Source: Gluconobacter sp. Dm-62
GTDB taxonomy: Bacteria; Pseudomonadota; Alphaproteobacteria; Acetobacterales; Acetobacteraceae
Direction: 5' to 3'
Length of the DNA: 64,000 nucleotides
NCBI RefSeq assembly: GCF_018256155.1
Contig: NZ_JAERLY010000002.1
Span: 1-64,000, forward strand
Within the stretch, counting starts at the first letter, position 1. Every line of letters starts with the position of its first letter. The position numbers were made by a program, and so were the translations under genes. Positions 24,241-34,187 of this stretch are shown here, one piece after another. The notes under the pieces were generated by a model. The model was not told the DNA's origin. It saw only the letters and a program-made list of their open reading frames with translations, and made no database searches.

Positions 24241-24768
24241 ATGACGATTTTTCGTCCTGTCGCTTTTCTTCCTGTCATTGCTGCCCTCGGTCTGGCAGCG
24301 GCTCCTCTTACGGCTTCGGCTGAAGGGCATCATGCTCCCGGTGGAGGGCAACATCCGCCGGGAGGCCCGCATGGCGGTCCTGGTCATATGATGCCTCCTA
24401 TTCCGCCAGGCATTACGTTGACGGCTGCCCAGCAGGCAAAGCTCAAAACCATTTTCGAAAAGGCCCATCAGGATGAGCATGCGCTGCGTCTTGAAGGACA
24501 TGTCATTGAAGGCAAAATCCATGATGCCCTTGATGCAGTCGGCGATCTGGACCGTGCCACGCTTGCGGATCTCGGCAAGCAGGAAGACTCGATCAAGGCT
24601 AAGGTCTCGGCTCTTCATCTGGAGACTATGGAGCAGCTCCATGATCTGCTGACACCTGCACAGCGTCAGCAGGCCAAAGAGACGATGGACAAGATCAAGG
24701 CGCTTCATGAGCAGATGAAAGCTCTTATGGGGCCGCCCCCGGAGGGTGAACCGGACGATATGCCCTGA
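24241..24768 (+). CDS. Periplasmic LTXXQ (Spy/CpxP-like) protein, 175 aa
   Basis: A signal peptide (MTIFRPVAFLPVIAALGLAAAPLTASA) is followed by a His/Gly/Pro-rich linker and a helical domain. That domain holds the two LTxxQ motifs (LTAAQQAKL and LTPAQRQQ) typical of Spy/CpxP/CnrX-like envelope proteins, which act as chaperones or metal sensors. The histidine-rich part could bind metal. I chose ATG 24241 because AAGGA at 24226-24230 is ten bases upstream; ATG 24232 is too close. The 218 bases before it, after tRNA-Ser, hold no recognised gene. Confidence 0.78.
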   Translation: MTIFRPVAFLPVIAALGLAAAPLTASAEGHHAPGGGQHPPGGPHGGPGHMMPPIPPGITLTAAQQAKLKTIFEKAHQDEHALRLEGHVIEGKIHDALDAVGDLDRATLADLGKQEDSIKAKVSALHLETMEQLHDLLTPAQRQQAKETMDKIKALHEQMKALMGPPPEGEPDDMP

Positions 24769-24838
24769 AAGCTGCGGCCTCTGCGTCTATCGCTTGACGC
24801 TTCGGCGCCAAGGGGATAGACCGTTCCTGTTTCCGGAC

Positions 24839-24874
24839 ACGCCACCTCGCGAAGACTCGCGCAGTGGCGTTTTT
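24839..24874 (+). terminator. Rho-independent terminator before ffh
   Basis: Stem ACGCCAC / GTGGCGT (24839-24845 and 24864-24870) with an inner CGCG pairing, followed by TTTTC. It ends transcription of the LTXXQ gene 24 bases before ffh. Confidence 0.8.
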
Positions 24875-24897
24875 CTGTTTGCTTTTAAGGTGACCCG

Positions 24898-26325
24898 TTG
24901 TTCGATCAACTCTCAGGCAAGATGTCCGGTGTCCTCGAAGGCCTTTCCAGAAATGGAAAGCTCTCGGAGGCTGATGTCACCGAGGCCATGCGTGAAGTAC
25001 GTCTCGCCATGCTGGAGGCAGACGTTGCTCTGCCTGTGGTGCGGGACTTCGTCAACAAGGTCCGTGAGCGATCTGTGGGCCATGAGGTGCTGGAAAGCGT
25101 CTCTCCCGGTCAGGCCGTTGCAAAAATCGTCAATGATGCGCTGATCGACGCGCTTGGTGGGGCAGGGGCTGTTCCGCTGAATCTGTCCGCCAATCCGCCG
25201 GTTCCGGTGCTGATGGTGGGCCTTCAGGGCTCTGGCAAGACAACAACGTCAGGCAAGATTGCCCTGCGGCTGTCTGGTCGCGAGAGCAAGAAAGTCCTGC
25301 TGGCCAGTCTCGACGTCCAGCGTCCTGCCGCGCAGCTCCAGCTCCAGCAGCTGGCTGAGCGCGTTAACGCCAAGACAGGTCGCGTTCAGGCTCTGCCGAT
25401 TATCGCCGGGCAGTCTCCCGTCCAGATCGCGAAACGTGCCCTCGAGACGGGGCGTCTTGAAGGCTATGACGTCGTTATTCTCGATACGGCGGGGCGTCTG
25501 TCGATCGATGAAGCCCTGATGGATGAAGTGCGGGAAATCCGCGCGCTCACCAAACCGGCTGAGACGCTGCTGGTCGTTGACGCGATGACCGGTCAGGACG
25601 CCGTCAACACGGCCAAGGCCTTCAACGAGGCTGTTGGCATTACCGGCGTTGTCATGAGCCGTATGGATGGCGATGCCCGTGGCGGCGCGGCCCTGTCCAT
25701 GAAGGCCATCACAGGCGCGCCGATCAAGCTGACCGGCTCGGGTGAGAACCTTGAAGCGCTTGAAGAATTCCATCCCGAACGTGTTGCCGGCCGTATTCTT
25801 GGTCTGGGTGACGTTGCCGGGCTGGTGGAACGTGCCGCCGAAACCCTCGATCACGAGGAAGGTGAGCGCGTCGCCAAGAAGATGCTCGCGGGCAAGTTCG
25901 ATCTGGATGACTACGTCTCCCAGATCGACCAGATCAACCGCATGGGCTCGATTTCCGGTATTCTCGGCATGATGCCGGGGATGGGAAAGATCAAGGATAT
26001 GCTGGGTGACAAGGAGCTCGATACGTCGATCTTCAAGCGTCACAAGGCCATCATTTCCTCGATGACAAAGCAGGAGCGCAAGACGCCGGACATCATCAAG
26101 GCGTCCCGCAAAAAGCGCATCGCGGCAGGCTCGGGAACCACGGTTCCGGAGATCAACCGTCTGCTCAAACAGTTCAACGACATGTCCACCATGATGAAAC
26201 GCATCAGCAAGATGGGCCTTGGTGGCCTGATGCGCGGCATGGGTGGTGCAGGAGGTCTGGCGGATCTGATGAAGGGCATGGGTGGCCCCGGGGGTAAACC
26301 CGGCGGACGCCCGCCTTTCGCCTGA
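24898..26325 (+). CDS. ffh: Signal recognition particle protein Ffh, 475 aa
   Basis: It binds 4.5S RNA and signal sequences and guides ribosomes to the membrane receptor FtsY. The N domain is followed by the GTPase G domain ([26 protein letters not shown]) and the methionine-rich M domain ([40 protein letters not shown]). The start is TTG 24898 with AAGG at 24887-24890. It leads the ribosome-related block with rpsP, rimM, trmD and rplS. Confidence 0.95.
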   Translation: MFDQLSGKMSGVLEGLSRNGKLSEADVTEAMREVRLAMLEADVALPVVRDFVNKVRERSVGHEVLESVSPGQAVAKIVNDALIDALGGAGAVPLNLSANPPVPVLMVGLQGSGKTTTSGKIALRLSGRESKKVLLASLDVQRPAAQLQLQQLAERVNAKTGRVQALPIIAGQSPVQIAKRALETGRLEGYDVVILDTAGRLSIDEALMDEVREIRALTKPAETLLVVDAMTGQDAVNTAKAFNEAVGITGVVMSRMDGDARGGAALSMKAITGAPIKLTGSGENLEALEEFHPERVAGRILGLGDVAGLVERAAETLDHEEGERVAKKMLAGKFDLDDYVSQIDQINRMGSISGILGMMPGMGKIKDMLGDKELDTSIFKRHKAIISSMTKQERKTPDIIKASRKKRIAAGSGTTVPEINRLLKQFNDMSTMMKRISKMGLGGLMRGMGGAGGLADLMKGMGGPGGKPGGRPPFA

Positions 26326-26365
26326 TCCGTCCCGTTTTTACAAGTCTGTCTCTCAGGAGTATTTC

Positions 26366-26713
26366 ATGAGCCTCAAGATCCGCCTTGCACGTGCAGGTGC
26401 CAAGAAGCGTCCCTACTACCACATCGTTGTTGCCGACAGCCGCAGCCCGCGCGATGGCCGTTTCATCGAGAAGGTCGGTTCCTACAACCCGATGCTGCCG
26501 GCTGACCATGCCGACCGTATCCGTCTCGTTGACGAGCGCATCAAGCACTGGCTGTCCAACGGCGCCCTCGCAACGGACCGCGTTGCCCGCTTCCTCGGCA
26601 ATGCAGGCCTGGCTCCGAAGCCGACCTACAACGAGCAGCCGAAGCAGTCCGCTCCGAAGGCAAAGGCTCAGGAGCGCGCCAAGGCTGCTGCCGCCGCTGC
26701 TGCCGCAGCCTGA
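26366..26713 (+). CDS. rpsP: 30S ribosomal protein S16, 115 aa
   Basis: The start [18 protein letters not shown] is the S16 signature, and the body matches the usual 80-residue protein. The extra 30 residues at the C-terminus are rich in Ala and Lys. ATG 26366 follows CAGGAG. It is the second gene of the ffh-rpsP-rimM-trmD-rplS order. Confidence 0.97.
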   Translation: MSLKIRLARAGAKKRPYYHIVVADSRSPRDGRFIEKVGSYNPMLPADHADRIRLVDERIKHWLSNGALATDRVARFLGNAGLAPKPTYNEQPKQSAPKAKAQERAKAAAAAAAAA

Positions 26714-26741
26714 TTAAGCTGTTTTTCAGGAAGTCCGAGAC

Positions 26742-27284
26742 GTGCCCCGCTTCAACCCTGACAGTGATGTCCTGATTGCCACCGTCGGTCGCCCGCACGG
26801 TGTTCGCGGTCTGGTGCATCTTCATGCTGCCACAGACGATCCGGCTACGGTCGAGATGCTGGGTGCGCTGCATGACGGGCAGGGGAAGGCGTGGACGGCG
26901 CGCTGGGTTTCAGCAGGCGTGGCTGCCCTGACGGATGCCGATAGGCAGGATCTTCCTGACCGTACGGCTGCCGAACGGATGGTCAACGTCAAGCTGTATG
27001 TTCCGCGCACCGTTCTTCCGGAAACCGGGGACGACGAGTTCTATCATGCTGATCTGATCGGCATGACGGCGGTCTCGGAAGACGGGGAAGTCCTGGGAAC
27101 GGTTGCGGTGGTTCACGATTACGGCGCGGGCGTCAGCCTCGAAGTGGATCGTGGGCTGATCGTACCGTTCACACTGGCCTGCGTGCCCCGCGTGGACCTT
27201 GCAAAACGGGAAGTGGTTCTCATCCCTCCCGTTGAAGTCGAGGTTGAGGGAGATCTGTCCGGCGAGGTCCAGGTGCGGGCATGA
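26742..27284 (+). CDS. rimM: 16S rRNA processing protein RimM, 180 aa
   Basis: It aids 30S head assembly and binds S19. The N-terminal domain holds the family motif [16 protein letters not shown], and the C-terminal PRC-barrel part holds DLIGM and [13 protein letters not shown]. The start is GTG 26742 with AGGAAG upstream. The end overlaps trmD as ATGA (27281-27284). Confidence 0.93.
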   Translation: MPRFNPDSDVLIATVGRPHGVRGLVHLHAATDDPATVEMLGALHDGQGKAWTARWVSAGVAALTDADRQDLPDRTAAERMVNVKLYVPRTVLPETGDDEFYHADLIGMTAVSEDGEVLGTVAVVHDYGAGVSLEVDRGLIVPFTLACVPRVDLAKREVVLIPPVEVEVEGDLSGEVQVRA

Positions 27285-27985
27285 GCTGGCGCGCGGACAT
27301 CCTGACCCTTTTCCCCGACATGTTCCCGGGGCCGCTGGGGTTTTCCCTTGCGGGCCGGGCGCTGGAGCGGGGGATCTGGTCCTGTGAGGCGCATGATCTG
27401 CGCCAGCACGGACTGGGGCGTCACCGGGCCGTGGATGACACGCCCTTTGGTGGCGGAGCCGGCATGGTGATGCGGGCAGATGTTCTGGATACGGCCCTCT
27501 CGGCGCTTCCCGCGCTGGATGGCCGTCCGGTTGTCTATCCGACACCGCGGGGACGGCGCATGTCGCATGAAGATGCGGAGCGTCTGTCATCCGGGCCGGG
27601 GGTCGTGGTTCTGTGTGGTCGCTTCGAAGGGGTGGATGAGCGCGTTCTGGAAAAGCACGATATCGAACAGCTCTGCATGGGCGATGTCGTACTGTCGGGG
27701 GGGGAAATTCCCGCCCTGACACTTCTGGATGCGTGTGTCCGTCTCCTTCCCGGCGTCATGGGATCGGATGTCAGCGGTCAGGACGAGAGCTTCGCCGACG
27801 GGCTTCTTGAATATCCACAGTATACCAAGCCGGCAGTGTGGGAGGGGCAGGACGTGCCCGACATTCTTCTCTCCGGCAACCATGGCGCCATCGCCCGCTG
27901 GCGCCATGAACAGTCAATCGCCGTCACGAAGGCGCGCCGCCCGGACCTCTGGGATGCGTATCTGGCACGACAGCAGGTCCATTGA
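27281..27985 (+). CDS. trmD: tRNA (guanine-N1)-methyltransferase TrmD, 234 aa
   Basis: It makes m1G37 in tRNAs, which prevents frameshifting. The knot-type fold is seen in [32 protein letters not shown] and [20 protein letters not shown]. The length is normal. It is translationally coupled to rimM. Confidence 0.96.
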   Translation: MSWRADILTLFPDMFPGPLGFSLAGRALERGIWSCEAHDLRQHGLGRHRAVDDTPFGGGAGMVMRADVLDTALSALPALDGRPVVYPTPRGRRMSHEDAERLSSGPGVVVLCGRFEGVDERVLEKHDIEQLCMGDVVLSGGEIPALTLLDACVRLLPGVMGSDVSGQDESFADGLLEYPQYTKPAVWEGQDVPDILLSGNHGAIARWRHEQSIAVTKARRPDLWDAYLARQQVH

Positions 27986-28009
27986 AGTTTTGTTTTCAGG
28001 AGTTTGGTC

Positions 28010-28402
28010 ATGAACATTATCCAGCAGTATGAGGCGCGCGAGATCGAGCGTCTTTCCGGCGTCCGCGCTGTTCCCGAGTTCATTGCAGGCGACACGGTCC
28101 GCGTTGGCGTCCGCGTTGTTGAAGGCACGCGTGAGCGTGTGCAGAGCTTCGAAGGTGTTGTTATCGCCCGTTCCAACAAGGGCCTGAACAGCAACTTCAC
28201 GGTTCGCAAGATCTCCAACGGTGAAGGCGTCGAGCGCGTGTTCCCGCTGTACGCACCGTCGATCGCCAGCATCGAAGTCGTGCGTCGCGGTAAGGTGCGT
28301 CGCGCGAAGCTGTATTATCTGCGTGGCCGTTCGGGCAAGTCCGCCCGTATTGCCGAGCGTCCCCGCGATCTGCCGAAGGCGGACAGCAAGGCCGCTTCCT
28401 AA
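28010..28402 (+). CDS. rplS: 50S ribosomal protein L19, 130 aa
   Basis: The family pattern is clear: [31 protein letters not shown] and [16 protein letters not shown] chose ATG 28010 because CAGGAG lies eight bases before; an in-frame TTG at 28004 sits inside that spacing. Confidence 0.96.
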   Translation: MNIIQQYEAREIERLSGVRAVPEFIAGDTVRVGVRVVEGTRERVQSFEGVVIARSNKGLNSNFTVRKISNGEGVERVFPLYAPSIASIEVVRRGKVRRAKLYYLRGRSGKSARIAERPRDLPKADSKAAS

Positions 28403-28423
28403 ACCGTTCGGAGTAGAGACAGG

Positions 28424-29851
28424 ATGCCCGTTACCAATTCGCCCAGAACCCTTTTTGACAAGATCTGGGACGATCATGTCGTCGAACGTCTCGAGGACGG
28501 GACGTGCATCCTCTACATCGACCGGCACCTCGTCCATGAGGTGACAAGCCCGCAGGCTTTTGAAGGTCTGCGGCTGTCCGGGCGTCGCGTGCGTCGTCCG
28601 GATGCCACGGTGGCCGTGGTGGACCACAACGTCCCCACGTCCGACCGTTCCAAGCCGATCGAGGAGCCGCAGAGCCGCCTCCAGATCGAAACGCTTGAGA
28701 AGAATGTCGCCGAATTTGGCGTTCCCTATTTTCCGCTGCGCTCCGCATCGCAAGGCATCGTGCATGTCGTCGGGCCTGAGCAGGGTATTTCGCTGCCGGG
28801 AATGACGATCGTCTGCGGCGACAGCCATACCTCCACGCATGGAGCCCTTGGCTCGCTGGCGTTCGGGATCGGCACGTCCGAGGTCGAGCATGTGCTTGCG
28901 ACCCAGACGATCCTGCAGAAGCCCGCGAAGAACATGCGAGTCTCCGTCGAGGGCAAGGTCGGCCCCGGCGTGACCGCCAAGGACATCATGCTGGCCATCA
29001 TCGGCCGGATCGGTACCGCTGGCGGCACCGGGCATGTCATTGAATTTGCAGGATCCGCGATCCGTGATCTGGACATGGCCGGCCGTATGACGCTGTGCAA
29101 CATGTCCATCGAAGGCGGCGCGCGTGCGGGGCTTGTGGCCCCTGACGAGACGACGTTTGCGTATGTGAAGGGCCGTCCCTTCGCCCCCAAGGGTGAAGCG
29201 TTCGAGCAGGCCTGTGACTACTGGCGCAGTCTGGCATCTGACGAGGGTGCTTACTTCGATACCGAAGTCACGCTCGCCGCTGAAGAGATCATCCCATCCG
29301 TCACATGGGGCACCAGCCCGCAGGATGTGCTGCCGATCGACGGTTCCGTGCCGTCTCCGTCGGACGTTGCCGATCCGGCCCGTGCGGCCCAGATCCAGCG
29401 TGCGCTGGACTATATGGGGCTTGAAGCCGGGCAGAAAATTGCCGGGACGCCTGTGGATGTCGTGTTCATCGGCTCCTGCACCAACAGCCGTCTGGAAGAT
29501 CTGCGCGCTGCTGCGGATGTGGTCCGCGGACGGCACGTGGCCGAGAACGTTCGCGCCATGGTTGTTCCGGGCTCCGGTCTGGTGAAGCATGCGGCTGAAG
29601 CGGAAGGGCTGGACAAGGTTTTCCTTGATGCCGGTTTTGAATGGCGAGAAGCAGGCTGCTCGATGTGTCTGGGAATGAACCCGGACCGTCTGACGCCGGG
29701 TCAGCGGTGCGCTTCGACATCCAACCGTAATTTCGAGGGTCGTCAGGGCCCGGATGGCCGCACGCATCTCTGTTCACCCGCAATGGCTGCTGCTGCTGCC
29801 GTTACAGGGCATCTGTGCGATGTGCGTGAACTGGTGAGGGAGACCGTCTGA
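28424..29851 (+). CDS. leuC: 3-isopropylmalate dehydratase large subunit, 475 aa
   Basis: With LeuD it isomerises 2-isopropylmalate to 3-isopropylmalate in leucine synthesis. The [4Fe-4S] ligands are Cys352 (GSCTNS), Cys412 and Cys415 (CSMCLGMN), and the aconitase-type motif [10 protein letters not shown] is present. It begins 22 bases after rplS and overlaps leuD by one base. No leuA is in the window. Confidence 0.96.
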   Translation: MPVTNSPRTLFDKIWDDHVVERLEDGTCILYIDRHLVHEVTSPQAFEGLRLSGRRVRRPDATVAVVDHNVPTSDRSKPIEEPQSRLQIETLEKNVAEFGVPYFPLRSASQGIVHVVGPEQGISLPGMTIVCGDSHTSTHGALGSLAFGIGTSEVEHVLATQTILQKPAKNMRVSVEGKVGPGVTAKDIMLAIIGRIGTAGGTGHVIEFAGSAIRDLDMAGRMTLCNMSIEGGARAGLVAPDETTFAYVKGRPFAPKGEAFEQACDYWRSLASDEGAYFDTEVTLAAEEIIPSVTWGTSPQDVLPIDGSVPSPSDVADPARAAQIQRALDYMGLEAGQKIAGTPVDVVFIGSCTNSRLEDLRAAADVVRGRHVAENVRAMVVPGSGLVKHAAEAEGLDKVFLDAGFEWREAGCSMCLGMNPDRLTPGQRCASTSNRNFEGRQGPDGRTHLCSPAMAAAAAVTGHLCDVRELVRETV

Positions 29852-30477
29852 TGGACAAATTCACGGAACTGACCGCCATTGCGGCTCCGATGCCGACTGA
29901 GAACATCGATACGGACCAGATCATTCCGGCCCGCTTCCTCAAGACCATCCAGCGGACCGGTCTGGGCAAGAGCGCTTTCGCAGCCCAGCGTTATGACGCC
30001 GATGGTAACGAAAAGCCGGATTTTGTGCTCAATCAGGAGCCGTACCGGCATGCCGAAATCCTGATTACCTATGATAATCTGGGATGTGGCTCCTCGCGTG
30101 AACATGCCCCCTGGGCCCTGCTGGACTTCGGCATCCGCTGCGTCATTGCACCCAGCTTTGCCGACATCTTTTTCAATAACTGCTTCAAGAACGGCATCCT
30201 GCCGATCCCGCTGCCGCGCGAGATCTGCGACGAGCTGATGGACGATGCCCGTCAGGGTTCCAATTCGCGTCTGACGGTCGATCTGGAGCGGCAGGTCATT
30301 GTGCGTCCGAATGGCGAGACCATTGCGTTTGAGGTCGATCCGTTCCGCCGCCACATGCTGCTGGAAGGGCTGGACGATATCGGACAGACCATGGCGCATG
30401 ATGCCGAAATCAGCAGTTTTGAGCATCGTCCCAGCCGTGCCTGGGTGCCGTCAATTACCATAGGGACTGCAAAATGA
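29851..30477 (+). CDS. leuD: 3-isopropylmalate dehydratase small subunit, 208 aa
   Basis: The swivel domain of the isomerase shows [13 protein letters not shown] and the conserved [13 protein letters not shown]. It starts on the last base of the leuC stop and ends in an ATGA overlap with leuB, giving a coupled leuCDB operon. Confidence 0.95.
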   Translation: MDKFTELTAIAAPMPTENIDTDQIIPARFLKTIQRTGLGKSAFAAQRYDADGNEKPDFVLNQEPYRHAEILITYDNLGCGSSREHAPWALLDFGIRCVIAPSFADIFFNNCFKNGILPIPLPREICDELMDDARQGSNSRLTVDLERQVIVRPNGETIAFEVDPFRRHMLLEGLDDIGQTMAHDAEISSFEHRPSRAWVPSITIGTAK

Positions 30478-31583
30478 GCGACGCACACAAGCTTCTGGTT
30501 CTGGCCGGAGACGGGATCGGCCCGGAAGTCATGCGCGAAGTCGCGCGGATTGTGCACTGGATGAGTGCACATCGCGGGCTGAAGCTTGAAATCACGGAAG
30601 AACTCGTTGGTGCAGCTTCGCTTGCCGTGCATGGCGTGCCGATCCGTGATGAAGTCGTTGAACTGGCTCGCCAGTCTGATGCAGTGCTGTTTGGTTCGGT
30701 CGGTGATCCGGCCTGGAGCCATGTCGGGTTTGACAAGCGTCCGGAAGTTGCGATCCTCAAGCTGCGCAAGGAATTGCAGCTGTTCGCCAATCTGCGTCCG
30801 GCCAAGCTGTTTGATGCCCTGATCGATGCGTCCGCGCTGAAGCCTGAAGTGGTGCGTGGACTGGATCTGATGATCGTCCGTGAGACGGTTGGCGGCATCT
30901 ATTTCGGTGAACCGCGTGGGATCGAGACGCTGGCGGACGGTTCGCGCCGCGGCATCAACACGGAAGTCTACACGACTTCTGAAATCGAGCGTGTGGCTCG
31001 CGTTGCTTTCGATCTGGCCCGCAAGCGCGACAACCGCGTGTGTTCGGTCGAGAAGTGCAATGTCATGGAGAGCGGCCTTCTGTGGAAGGAAGTCGTAACG
31101 GACATTCACAAACGCGAATATCCTGACGTTCAGCTTTCCCACATGCTGGCCGATAACTGCGCGATGCAGCTTGTACGTGATCCGAACCAGTTCGATGTCA
31201 TTGTGACGGGTAATCTGTTTGGAGACATCCTGTCTGATCTGGCGTCCATGCTAACGGGCTCGCTCGGAATGCTGCCGTCTGCAACGCTTGGTCCGGTTCG
31301 CGCCGATGGCAAGCGCAATGCTCTATACGAGCCGATTCATGGCAGTGCGCCGGATATTGCAGGCAAGGGGATCGCCAATCCGCTGGCGCAGATCCTGTCT
31401 TTTGCGATGTTGCTGCGTTATTCGCTCAATCGTGCTGAGGACGCGGACCTGATTGAAACGGCAGTCTCCAATGTTCTGGCTTCGGGCTTGCGTACCGGTG
31501 ACATTATGTCGCCAGGGATGGCGCGAGTTGGGACTGAAATGATGGGGCAGGCGGTTCTTCGTGAAATGGAAAAGCTGGCCTGA
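30474..31583 (+). CDS. leuB: 3-isopropylmalate dehydrogenase, 369 aa
   Basis: It oxidises and decarboxylates 3-isopropylmalate using NAD+. The decarboxylating dehydrogenase motifs are intact: AGDGIGPEV, the substrate helix, and [24 protein letters not shown] near the C-terminus. It is the last gene of leuCDB, followed by a terminator. Confidence 0.95.
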   Translation: MSDAHKLLVLAGDGIGPEVMREVARIVHWMSAHRGLKLEITEELVGAASLAVHGVPIRDEVVELARQSDAVLFGSVGDPAWSHVGFDKRPEVAILKLRKELQLFANLRPAKLFDALIDASALKPEVVRGLDLMIVRETVGGIYFGEPRGIETLADGSRRGINTEVYTTSEIERVARVAFDLARKRDNRVCSVEKCNVMESGLLWKEVVTDIHKREYPDVQLSHMLADNCAMQLVRDPNQFDVIVTGNLFGDILSDLASMLTGSLGMLPSATLGPVRADGKRNALYEPIHGSAPDIAGKGIANPLAQILSFAMLLRYSLNRAEDADLIETAVSNVLASGLRTGDIMSPGMARVGTEMMGQAVLREMEKLA

Positions 31584-31620
31584 GTTTTCCTGTTCTGGTT
31601 TTCCGATACTGTCGGCATCA

Positions 31621-31653
31621 AGGCGTCTTCCTGTCAGGGAGGCGCCTTTTTTG
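31621..31653 (+). terminator. Terminator after leuB
   Basis: An eleven-base-pair stem, AGGCGTCTTCC paired with GGGAGGCGCCT (some G-T pairs), is followed by a T6 run. Confidence 0.88.
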
Positions 31654-31735
31654 TTGAACTGAGCCAGGTGAGCTGTGGTCAAAGCTGTAGGAACGCGTTT
31701 AGGATCATGCCGCCAAAATGATCCGGAAACCTGTC

Positions 31736-32938
31736 ATGTCTTTTATTGCCGACCGTCTGAACCGTATTCTCCCCAGCCAGACGATTGCCGTGACCCAGAA
31801 AGCGCGCGCCCTGAAAGCCGAGGGGCGCGATATCATCAGCCTTTCGGCAGGTGAGCCAGATTTCGATACGCCTGACTTCATCAAGCGGGCAGCGATCCGG
31901 GCCATCGAAGCAGGCAAGACGAAATACACGGACGTTGCGGGGACGCTTGAACTGCGCAAAGCAGTAGCGGCGCGTCTGAACGCAGATTTCGATCTCGACT
32001 ACAAAGCTGAGGAAATCTGCGTCTCAACGGGTGGCAAGCAGGTTATTTACAATGTCATGGTCTCCACGCTGAATGCGGGCGATGAGGTCATTATCCCGGC
32101 ACCGGCATGGGTCTCCTATCCTGATATCGTGACGCTGGCAGATGGAACCCCCGTCATCATCCAGACGGCAGCGGAAAACGGTTTTCGTCTGACGGCAGAT
32201 CAACTTCGTGCCGCGATTACGCCGCGTACAAAGTGGCTCTGTCTGAATTCGCCCTGCAATCCGACAGGTGCGGCTTACGATACCGAGGCGCTCAAGGCGC
32301 TGACGGATGTGCTGCTGGACTATCCGGATATCTGGATCCTGACGGACGATATGTACGCCAAGCTTCTGTATGACGGGGCAGTTGCCAAAACCATTGTACA
32401 GGTCGAACCGCGTCTGCGTTCACGCACTGTGACGATGAATGGTGTGTCCAAAGCCTATGCCATGACAGGCTGGCGGATCGGGTTTGCAGCAGCGCCTGTT
32501 GAACTCACACGGCAGCTTGTCAAACTCCAGGGGCAGAGCACGAGCAATCCGTGCTCCATTGCCCAGGCCGCAGCCCAGGAAGCCGTATCCGGCCCGCAGA
32601 CTTTCATTTCGGAAATGGTCGCGGTCTATCAGGAACGCCGCAATCTGGTGGTCGGGATGCTGAATGAGGCGCCGGGTCTGAGCTGTGCTCTTCCTGAAGG
32701 CGCATTTTATGCTTTCCCGTCCATCGCCGGAACATTGGGCAAGACCAGCAAAGGTGGTCGCCTGATTGATGGTGACGAAGCCTTTGTGACGGCTCTGCTG
32801 GAGGAAACAGGGGTTGCGGCGGTGCATGGTACGGCCTTTCTCACGCCGGGCTATTTCCGCATTTCCTATGCGACCAGCACGGAGCTTCTGATGGAAGCCT
32901 GCACCCGGATCCAGACGTTCTGTCAGGGGCTTTCATGA
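31736..32938 (+). CDS. aspC: Class I aminotransferase (aspartate type), 400 aa
   Basis: This is a PLP enzyme of the Ib aspartate aminotransferase group. The catalytic lysine lies in SKAYAMTGWRIGFA, with upstream SLSAGEPDFDTP and NSPCNPTGAAY. It likely converts aspartate and 2-oxoglutarate, or prephenate/aromatic substrates as some relatives do. I chose ATG 31736 (MSFIADRL) with GGAAA upstream. The next gene is a paralogue that overlaps by ATGA. Confidence 0.88.
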   Translation: MSFIADRLNRILPSQTIAVTQKARALKAEGRDIISLSAGEPDFDTPDFIKRAAIRAIEAGKTKYTDVAGTLELRKAVAARLNADFDLDYKAEEICVSTGGKQVIYNVMVSTLNAGDEVIIPAPAWVSYPDIVTLADGTPVIIQTAAENGFRLTADQLRAAITPRTKWLCLNSPCNPTGAAYDTEALKALTDVLLDYPDIWILTDDMYAKLLYDGAVAKTIVQVEPRLRSRTVTMNGVSKAYAMTGWRIGFAAAPVELTRQLVKLQGQSTSNPCSIAQAAAQEAVSGPQTFISEMVAVYQERRNLVVGMLNEAPGLSCALPEGAFYAFPSIAGTLGKTSKGGRLIDGDEAFVTALLEETGVAAVHGTAFLTPGYFRISYATSTELLMEACTRIQTFCQGLS

Positions 32939-34146
32939 GCTTCACCATAGCCTCCCGTCTGGCCGATCTTCCCCGTCCCGCAACGATCGCCATGGCGGCC
33001 CGTGCGCGTGAACTGAAGGCGCAGGGTGCGGACGTCATATCTCTAGCGCTGGGGCAGCCGGATTTTCCGTCGCCTCCCGAAGCGATCGAAGCCGCTTATG
33101 CGGCGGCAAAGGCCGGGGATACGGGATATCCGCCGATCCCGGGTCAGAAGCCGCTGATTGAGGCCATCATCCGGAAATTCCGGCGGGATAACGGTCTGGA
33201 CGTCACCTCCGATCGGATCATGGTTGCGAATGGTGGCAAGCAGGTCATCTTCAATGCGCTGATGGCGTCGCTGGAAGTCGGCGACGAGGTCATTGTCCCG
33301 GCACCATACTGGGTCAGTTATCCGTTGATCACCCGGATGCTTGGCGGGGTTCCGGTCGAGATCAGCTGTCGGGAAGAAAATGGTTTCCGTCCTGATCCTG
33401 AAGCGATCCGCGAGGCCATCACCCCGCAGACGAAATGGCTGGTCCTGAATTTCCCGAACAATCCGACCGGTGCCATCCTCGAACGGCAGGATCTGGAAGC
33501 CATTGCGGATGTACTGCGCGCGGCGCCGCATGTTCTGGTGATGAGCGACGAGATCTATGAGCATCTGACGTTCGACGGGAAGAAGCACCTGTCGCTGCTG
33601 AGTGTTGCGCCGGATCTGGCAGACCGTATCCTGATCGTGAACGGCATGGCGAAGGCTTATGCCATGACGGGCTGGCGGGTCGGGTTCGCCTGTGGGCCGG
33701 TTCCGCTGATCCAGGCCATGGTGGCGGTTCAGGGTAATTCCACGTCTGGCGTCTGCACGCTTGCGCAGGCCGGATCGGTCGCCGCTCTGGATGGCGATGC
33801 CGACGGGATCGCCCGAATGCTGGAGACCTATGAACGCCGCCGCGGTCTGGTCGTGGGTATGTTGCAGAAGGTGCCCGGCCTGACCTGTGTGGTGCCGGAT
33901 GGTGCGTTCTATGCCTATCCGGGCATTGCGGCTCTGATCGGCAGAACGTCGGGGCAGGGACGCGTGCTCGACACGGATGTGGCTTTTGCGGAGGCGCTTC
34001 TGGACGAGGCGCATGTTGCGACCGTGCCGGGTTCGGCCTTCGGATACAGTCCGTATCTGCGTCTGTCTTTTGCGGCTTCGGATGAGCAGCTGGTCGAGGC
34101 CTGCCGCCGTATCGCGCAGTTTGTGGGTGATATCCGACCTGCCTGA
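32935..34146 (+). CDS. Second class I aminotransferase, tandem paralogue, 403 aa
   Basis: It has the same fold and motifs as the preceding gene (SLALGQPDFPSPP, NFPNNPTGAIL, lysine in AKAYAMTGWRVGFA), with clear but partial identity throughout, so the pair arose by old duplication. It is coupled by ATGA at 32935-32938. Its substrate may differ (aspartate, aromatic or branched amino acids), which cannot be told from sequence. Confidence 0.87.
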   Translation: MSFTIASRLADLPRPATIAMAARARELKAQGADVISLALGQPDFPSPPEAIEAAYAAAKAGDTGYPPIPGQKPLIEAIIRKFRRDNGLDVTSDRIMVANGGKQVIFNALMASLEVGDEVIVPAPYWVSYPLITRMLGGVPVEISCREENGFRPDPEAIREAITPQTKWLVLNFPNNPTGAILERQDLEAIADVLRAAPHVLVMSDEIYEHLTFDGKKHLSLLSVAPDLADRILIVNGMAKAYAMTGWRVGFACGPVPLIQAMVAVQGNSTSGVCTLAQAGSVAALDGDADGIARMLETYERRRGLVVGMLQKVPGLTCVVPDGAFYAYPGIAALIGRTSGQGRVLDTDVAFAEALLDEAHVATVPGSAFGYSPYLRLSFAASDEQLVEACRRIAQFVGDIRPA

Positions 34147-34187
34147 CAGGCATGGACGCAAAGGCGTGGGAATGGCAGAATTGGGCC

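Noticed and set aside
24072-24323. 83-aa frame before and into the LTXXQ gene
   Set aside because: It runs into the LTXXQ gene in another frame and lacks a plausible start or composition.
27914-29767. 617-aa open frame opposite rplS and leuC
   Set aside because: It is antisense to well-conserved genes; in high-GC DNA, long mirror frames are common. The same applies to 7401-8336, 52400-53620, 55292-56944 and 61114-62727.
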